This document shows, piece after piece, positions 58,777 through 64,000 of a DNA stretch of 64,000 bases. Origin of the DNA: Aurelia coerulea. Taxonomy: Eukaryota; Cnidaria; Scyphozoa; Semaeostomeae; Ulmaridae. Under the pieces are notes generated by a model. The model saw nothing but the letters and a program-made list of their open reading frames with translations. It searched no databases and had not been told where the DNA came from. The stretch covers positions 24,218,501 through 24,282,500 of the forward strand of contig CM076949.1 in the NCBI GenBank assembly GCA_039566865.1. The letters run 5' to 3'. Every line of letters starts with the position of its first letter. The stretch's first letter is position 1. The position numbers were made by a program, and so were the translations under genes.

Positions 58777-59722
58777 CAGTGGTGTAGAGCTAGATCAATA
58801 ACTAGGGGGGCTCAAGTAGAGAAAGAGATGTGGTACTAGGAAATTTGTTGGAGCCACGCCTTTTACTTTGGTGTAGAATGCATCTCCCAATATCATGCTT
58901 GCAATTAGCAGCGAGGAAACCTTGATAGTTTTGTGACAGTTATCCTATAAATCGGAGCACGAAGAAAATTTTAGAAGAAACATCCTTTACTTTGGCTTAG
59001 AATGCATCTCCCAATATCATGCTTGCAATTAGCAGCGAGGAAACCTTGATAGTTTTGTGACAACTGACATTTATCCTACAAATCAGAGCAAGAAGAAAAT
59101 TTTTGAACAAACATCCTTTTCTTTGGCTCAGAAGGCATCCTCTGACTCCATATTTACCAGTGCTATTGCCGAAGCGTTGCCGAAGCTTTGACAACACAGT
59201 TCAATTATGTAATCTCCTTCTAGCATTTGGCATTTTACGGAAAAATTCTCACCGAACCTATACCCAGCCATTTCTCTTCCGTGTTAAAGGAATATCGAGG
59301 ACCATTTTTGAAACAAGTGGGGGGCACCCCATGCCCCCATCGCCTTGCCACTTATGATGTCTATTTGCACTTCCTTGTTCTATTATCATTTGCAATTTTG
59401 TGTTTCTGAAGCCATTTTGATGTAACATTAGTGGCACGGCACCCCATAGATTTACAGGAGACCCATTTATGGTTATAAACATCAAAGGAAGATCAGAGCT
59501 TGACAATCATTGAAGATCTCATCTTGGTGCAAACCAGAAACCAGGATCTCTTCTTTAAAAGAATATAACATTACCTTGTTCTGTCATTTTGGTCATAAGA
59601 AACAAATTAAGAAAATCAAAATTTCTTCAGAATAACTAGGGGGGCTAAAGCCCCCCCAAAATTGCGGAAAAAATAACTAGGGGGGCTGAGCCCCCCTGAG
59701 CCCCCCCAGCTCTACACCACTG
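58777..59722. mobile_element. hAT-type non-autonomous element, 946 bp, perfect 8-bp target duplication
   Basis: Starts CAGTGGTGTAGAGCT and ends AGCTCTACACCACTG, exact 15-bp inverted ends. CCCTCACC flanks both sides (58769-58776 and 59723-59730). Inside are two tandem copies of a block of about 125 bp ('ttactttgg..tagaatgcatctcccaatatc', starts about 58861 and 58986) and a decayed third start near 59109. No transposase domain is visible. Confidence 0.93.
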
Positions 59723-59730
59723 CCCTCACC

Positions 59731-60487
59731 TACGTAGTACTACTGACACAAAGATTTGTGTCAAGCTTACCGATTTTCTGCCTGTGGAACACTGACTTTC
59801 TTTGGTCCCTTTCTTTTGGATACTGAAATCCCCATTCTCTCTTCCTTTATAGCTACATCTTGAAATGGATGGTCTTAAAGCACCCAGCAAAGCGCTTTAC
59901 TGTACATATGCTCTAAGTAAAAAAAAAATGAAACTGATTTGGTACAAAATTTTTTGCTACTTCATGAAGCAATTAATTTTTTGCTCATTATAAGTGGAAA
60001 AACAATTAAAAACAAAACATTATCCAAGTGAAAGCAGATGGCTAATTAAGATAAGATAATGGTCAGGTGTACACAATAGTCCTGGGGGGTACACGACTTG
60101 TGGATGGATGGGAGTCTGCCACCCAGTTCTCAGAAAGCTCTTCTAGTTACCAATGAGTTCTGACGGAAAACTGCTCATTTTAAACTATTTTTTGTAAATT
60201 TCAGCAAACCCTGCCATTTTTATGGAAAATCTGCCAAAAAAGGACCCTTGTTTAGAGAATTTTGGGTCCAAAAACCATGTTCATTAAGGCAAAAAGTTAC
60301 CAATTTTTTGCAGTCAAAACTTGATATATAGTGAACCGTAATCTACCGACTCTTATTCTGCGCCGGACATGTCGGGCGCACAGAGCACTTAGTTTCTGTA
60401 GTTTTCATTGTTTTATCGCTGCAATGTCCGGCGCATGAACATTTAACTTTCCATACAGGCTCTTATTCTAGAAATAAAATTTTAGGG
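59731..60487. other. Non-coding; includes truncated 'GGGGGTACAT'-type element
   Basis: 60085-60290 matches the left two-thirds of 43330-43625 (ggggggtacacgacttgtggatgg, ctcagaaagctcttctagtta, aaaaaggacccttgtttagagaattttggg). The right end is missing. Near 60360-60440 'tgcgccggacatg' is mirrored by 'aatgtccggcgca'. Confidence 0.6.
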
Positions 60488-61640
60488 AGTTTCTTAATTG
60501 TTCTTGAGCGTAGTAGATTTTCTTAGAATTTTGTCATCATAATAGTACTGATACTAGTTTCTTAAAAGAAAATGTGTATTAGAATCTCCATCAGCATAAT
60601 ATGGTGGCAGCAGTTCTTTAAATTGTTATCACGAGTCACGACATTGCAAAGCACTCTCTATTTTTGACATATATGTTGGCTGTTGAATTGCACGCATACA
60701 GCATAGATAGCAGCATGGGGGCATGGCATGGCAATCGGATGGTGGTAAATAGAAGCAGGATGAAACGTCAATATGTACAAATTGTGCCAAAAACTGCTGA
60801 ACAATCCCCTAGACTACTTCTGTCCTCAACTATACCAATCGCCTTTTCAAGGGAAATAAACACATCATACCAAAACTATTTATATTGGGGTCTTCTGGCG
60901 CCAAACAATATCATCTGCAATGCACGGTCTCTACGTTCTGATAGGCCCAAAAACAAGGCAGCTTGCAAACAACAAGAAGGTTGAAGATGAAAGTGCATGA
61001 AGGAACCATTTGAACAAACTTATCGGTGAAGTATAAAACAGCCAATGCAAGCATCGAAATGGTACCATGAATTGTTATTATGTAACTGCCATGGTGCTCT
61101 CAACCAACTTAACCGCTACTACAAATATCGATTTACTACTCCACAAACAAGTTTCTTCTTCTTACCAACAAGCCAAATGCGTATCTTCCTGCATGGTGAC
61201 CACAGGGAAATGAGGATCTTCTTCTCCTGCATAGTCATGGTTGCTAGGAAATGGCATGCGGGGTGACCTCTACGATGGAGGAGAAATTGAGGCGGTTTCC
61301 CTAATACCAATTTTTAGAAAATGCGTACTACCCAAACTTTTTGCCCAATTTTTCACGAATGTATACCAGATCTTACACCAATTTTTCAAAAAATGCAGAC
61401 AGGGTTTATAGTTACCCTGTTTAGTCTGTTTAGATTTAGATCTGTATATAGTTACCTTGCGTACTAGAGCCTTAAAATTAGAAGAAAATTGAAAATCATT
61501 CCATACTTTTTTGGCTCTGGTACCCAGGGTAGTACACGTTTTTTTATAAGAAACTGGTTTATAAGAAACTAGTACTACGATGACCAAAAATTTAAGAAAT
61601 TCCAGTACTACGCTCAAGAACAGTTAAGAAACTCTAAAAC
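60488..61640. mobile_element. TIR-like element 'gagtttcttaa.tgttcttgagcgtagta', about 1.15 kb
   Basis: Left 'ggagtttcttaattgttcttgagcgtagtagat...actagtttctta' is mirrored on the right by 'taagaaactagtactacgatg...tactacgctcaagaacagttaagaaactc'. The enclosed frames (for example 60664-60984) have no recognised domain. True ends are uncertain. Confidence 0.6.
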
Positions 61641-62344
61641 TTTAGTTCTGTATGTCTCTCTTATTCTATGTCTCTCTAACAAAGGTACATTCGACTCACT
61701 TGACTTTTAACTGCAAAATTGGTAAATTTTTGCCTTGATGTGCATGGATTCTTCTTGCTGACAATGTCAATGCAAAATGGAAGCCCTTTCTCGAGAAGAA
61801 GGCTAAACTTCGAACAATACCGCAATTTTAGGCCCAAAAAATAAGAAACTAATTAAGAAACTTTTACTACTAAAACACCGAAATTTTCATGCGAAATTAA
61901 GAAACTTTTAATACTAAGTGCTGATCCAAGTTTCTTATAAAAAACGTGTATATAGTAAGCTATATTAAAAGATCAATGTCAAGAAACTCTGCATCCACCG
62001 TAACATTTTTAATGACCGAAAATCTTTGTCCGACACTGATGATCTTATAGCTTTAAAGGGTTCATGCAAGGATAAAAGCTTGCATCTGCAAAGAGCGAAA
62101 CTATCTAAAAACATCTCATTCGATTGAAGCTACACGCGCCGTAAACAAAGGATAGCCAAAGAAACAATGCTGTGTCTGAGTGTTTTCTTTGCTCTATTCA
62201 TCGATCGACAAGCTTTACTGTAGCATAAGGCTCAAATCTTTGCAAAAATGTTATTGCCTAATTCTTTCAACTGAAAAGATCGAAGGAAATTTTGCATCGT
62301 TTGCCATAATAGAAACAGCATTTTTGATATCATCATTTTTTTTG
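61641..62344. other. Non-coding, with repeated 'taagaaactt' words
   Basis: Phrases such as 'ttaagaaacttttactac', 'ttaagaaacttttaatac' and 'caagtttcttataaaaaa' continue the flanking repeat to about 61945. No gene was recognised. Confidence 0.5.
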
Positions 62345-62360
62345 GAGTTACAGCATGGGC

Positions 62361-62543
62361 AGTTAGACCTAGACACTGCTGGTGTGCTTCTATGGAGGAG
62401 CGCTGGGTAATATGTATTTGCGGAGGAAATGTTTTATAGCACTTCGTTCTTTCGATATCTGCTCCGCAGTGCTATAAAAAATTTCCTCCGCAGGTACCTA
62501 TTATCCAGCGCTCCTCCATAGAAGCACACCAGCAGTGTCTAAC
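62361..62543. mobile_element. Palindromic MITE 'GACACTGCTGGTGTGCTTC', complete copy
   Basis: Left GACACTGCTGGTGTGCTTCT-ATGGAGGAGCGCTGG, right CCAGCGCTCCTCCATAGAAG-CACACCAGCAGTGTC. The inner parts also pair (tgcggaggaaatgttttatagcac / gtgctataaaaaatttcctccgca). Fragments are at 5064, 34105 and 44955. Confidence 0.92.
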
Positions 62544-62559
62544 TACCAATGGTTACAGC

Positions 62560-63374
62560 GGTTTTAAAGCTTTATGAAAGAACACACGAGAGGAGGCATC
62601 AGAAGCTTGTCAAAGATTAAAACCACCATAAATTCTAAACCGATTGAGGAAAATCAATATGACCAATGTAAGGAATACTCAGTCTTTGAAGATCTACAAG
62701 ATGGTAGCAAGCAGAAGTCTGTAGTTTTTATGGTTTACGATTTAGAAATTTGATGATGTCACAAATTTCAAAACTGGCAGAAATTTGAAAATGCTGCGAC
62801 TCTGAAGATGATGGCGATATCAAAAATGCTCTTTCTGGAATTATGGCAAACCACCTAAATTCCCTTCGATCTATTCAGTTAAAAGAATTAGGCAATAACA
62901 TTTCACACATTTAATTTTACAGTTTTGCAGGGATTCGAGCCCTATGCCTGTTACCATAGCACATTCCCGCCAATGCAAGTTTTGGTAAGTAAGAATTACA
63001 ATTATTCTACAAGGTGAGTAAATAAAAACAATTCCCGCTTGAAAGGCTAGTACTGCTCCCTGGGTATACAGGAAATAAAATTGGCAAATATACCGGGTGA
63101 AACAATAAAAAGGCCCGGAGTTTGAAAAAATTCTGCTCCCTGAATATCAAAGCAATATTACTGAAAACTGTCTTGCTTTATTTCCAATATGTCCAATTAC
63201 GCTCAGTAATTTACTTGGTTTTAATCGGTCATTCCTTCCCGTCGATGTAGGAGATTTTCTGCGGAAAGCCGTTTTCGAAAACCTGCAAATACGAATGAAA
63301 ACAAGCAAAATTTCCCTTTGTTTTCCTTCCTAACAATTATGACACTTTCATGCATTTATATATTTTGTCCTCGT
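62560..63374. other. Non-coding; decayed family A copy at about 62680-62810
   Basis: 'atctacaagatggtagcaagcagaagtc', 'tttatggtttacgatttagaaatttgatgatgtcac' match family A. The remaining sequence has no recognised feature. Confidence 0.5.
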
Positions 63375-63990
63375 AGGAGAATGGAATGCCCTGAATAAAT
63401 TATTCATACTAAGGGGAAAACGTTTTCATTCCCCCAAGAGGATAGCACGTGCTAAATCGTGCTCAAGGCATTGCTGTAATGTAAACATTTCTGGGAAACT
63501 TGCTCGCGATTTTAACACGTTTTGTAAGGTTTCTCAAAAAGACCTTTTTTAGAAAATTCCTTGTAAAACTGAACAGAGTGACCGATTTCAGCCAGGAAAA
63601 ATTCTAAAAATAATTGAACATGTTAGCTATTGAATCAGATATTCCAAAATATCATTGCTTATATATTCTGGGAGCAATAGGCTCTCAAATACCGGGCCTT
63701 CTTTGACTCATCCGGTATCATTTAACAATGGACATGTTCAAAATATTCTAAAATTTACCTGGCTTAAAAATCGGTCACTCCGTTCAGATTTTACACCGAG
63801 TTTTCTCAAGAAAGTCCCTTCGAGAAACCTCGAAAAACGTGCTATGATCATGGGCCAATTTCCCTCACATTTCTTCTTCACATCAATGACTTGAACAAGT
63901 TTTTGCACGAGCTATCCTCTTTGAAGGATGAAAAGTTTTCCCATAGTATGAGGAACCTATTCAAGGAGATTCCATCCTCCCAAGGGGTAA
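63375..63990. repeat. Long inverted repeat, arms about 260 bp
   Basis: Left arm about 63375-63632 ('atactaaggggaaaacg', 'agaggatagcacgtgc', 'aacacgttttgtaaggtttctc', 'gaacagagtgaccgattt', 'attgaacatgtt'); right arm about 63725-63990 is the mirrored, diverged version. About 70-75% identity by eye. Related to 21538-21900. Confidence 0.82.
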
Positions 63991-64000
63991 ATTATATGCC

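Noticed and set aside
60664..60984. 106-codon + frame as a gene
   Set aside because: It starts with a non-ATG codon in the supplied frame, lacks homology and lies between inverted repeats of an element; coding is possible but unsupported.
62930..63000. tRNA-like sequence on the minus strand ('gggctcgaatccctg')
   Set aside because: A B-box-like word is present, but the candidate A box is only about 31 bases upstream, too close for a tRNA, and the arms do not fold well.
1..64000. CRISPR array, operon or bacterial mobile island
   Set aside because: The DNA is intron-rich eukaryotic sequence. The regular repeats are satellites and minisatellites without spacers; no prokaryotic gene organisation was seen.

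Overview
This window is eukaryotic (metazoan) nuclear DNA. Genes are split by GT-AG introns, the non-coding DNA looks AT-rich, and small terminal-inverted-repeat (TIR) elements, foldbacks, LINE fragments and satellites fill most of the space. The protein families (RSRC2, NACHT-WD/NWD, an STK35-type kinase), a BEL/Pao relic and tiny foldbacks beginning CAACCTCGTCCCCAG fit an early-branching marine animal. From memory such foldbacks are common in anthozoan cnidarians (corals, anemones). That lineage call is inference, not proof.

Layout. 1-11.7 kb is repeat-rich and holds one convincing coding first exon (2953-3199, + strand, unrecognised), a BEL/Pao relic and several foldback elements. 11.8-22.6 kb is a + strand RSRC2-type splicing-factor gene, rebuilt here from seven well-phased exons plus one less certain exon; a 5'-truncated antisense LINE lies in its first coding intron. 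23-24 kb has two inverted-repeat elements. 24.2-30.7 kb is a 69-bp satellite with higher-order structure whose edge units run in the opposite orientation. 31-33.7 kb holds nested TIR elements and the 3' end of a second LINE.

34.26-57.09 kb is a 14-exon minus-strand NWD1-type gene: an N-terminal DUF4062-like fold, a NACHT ATPase and a WD40 propeller, about 1,750 residues in the visible part. Thirteen exon boundaries were set by hand and twelve of the thirteen junctions keep frame; the exon 13/14 junction does not. An intact, apparently intronless STK35/PDIK1L-like kinase gene lies on the + strand inside the first visible intron of the NWD gene. Its stop codon is 26 bases short of NWD exon 1, and its likely poly(A) signal falls inside that exon. 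57-64 kb is again repeats: a hAT-type element with a perfect 8-bp target duplication, a perfect palindrome and long inverted repeats.

The three genes do not form a pathway visible from sequence. The notable links are structural: nesting and antisense overlap of the kinase and NWD genes, mobile or simple repeats sitting within about 15 bases of several NWD splice donors, and a 124-bp tandem duplication that has copied an NWD splice acceptor five times.
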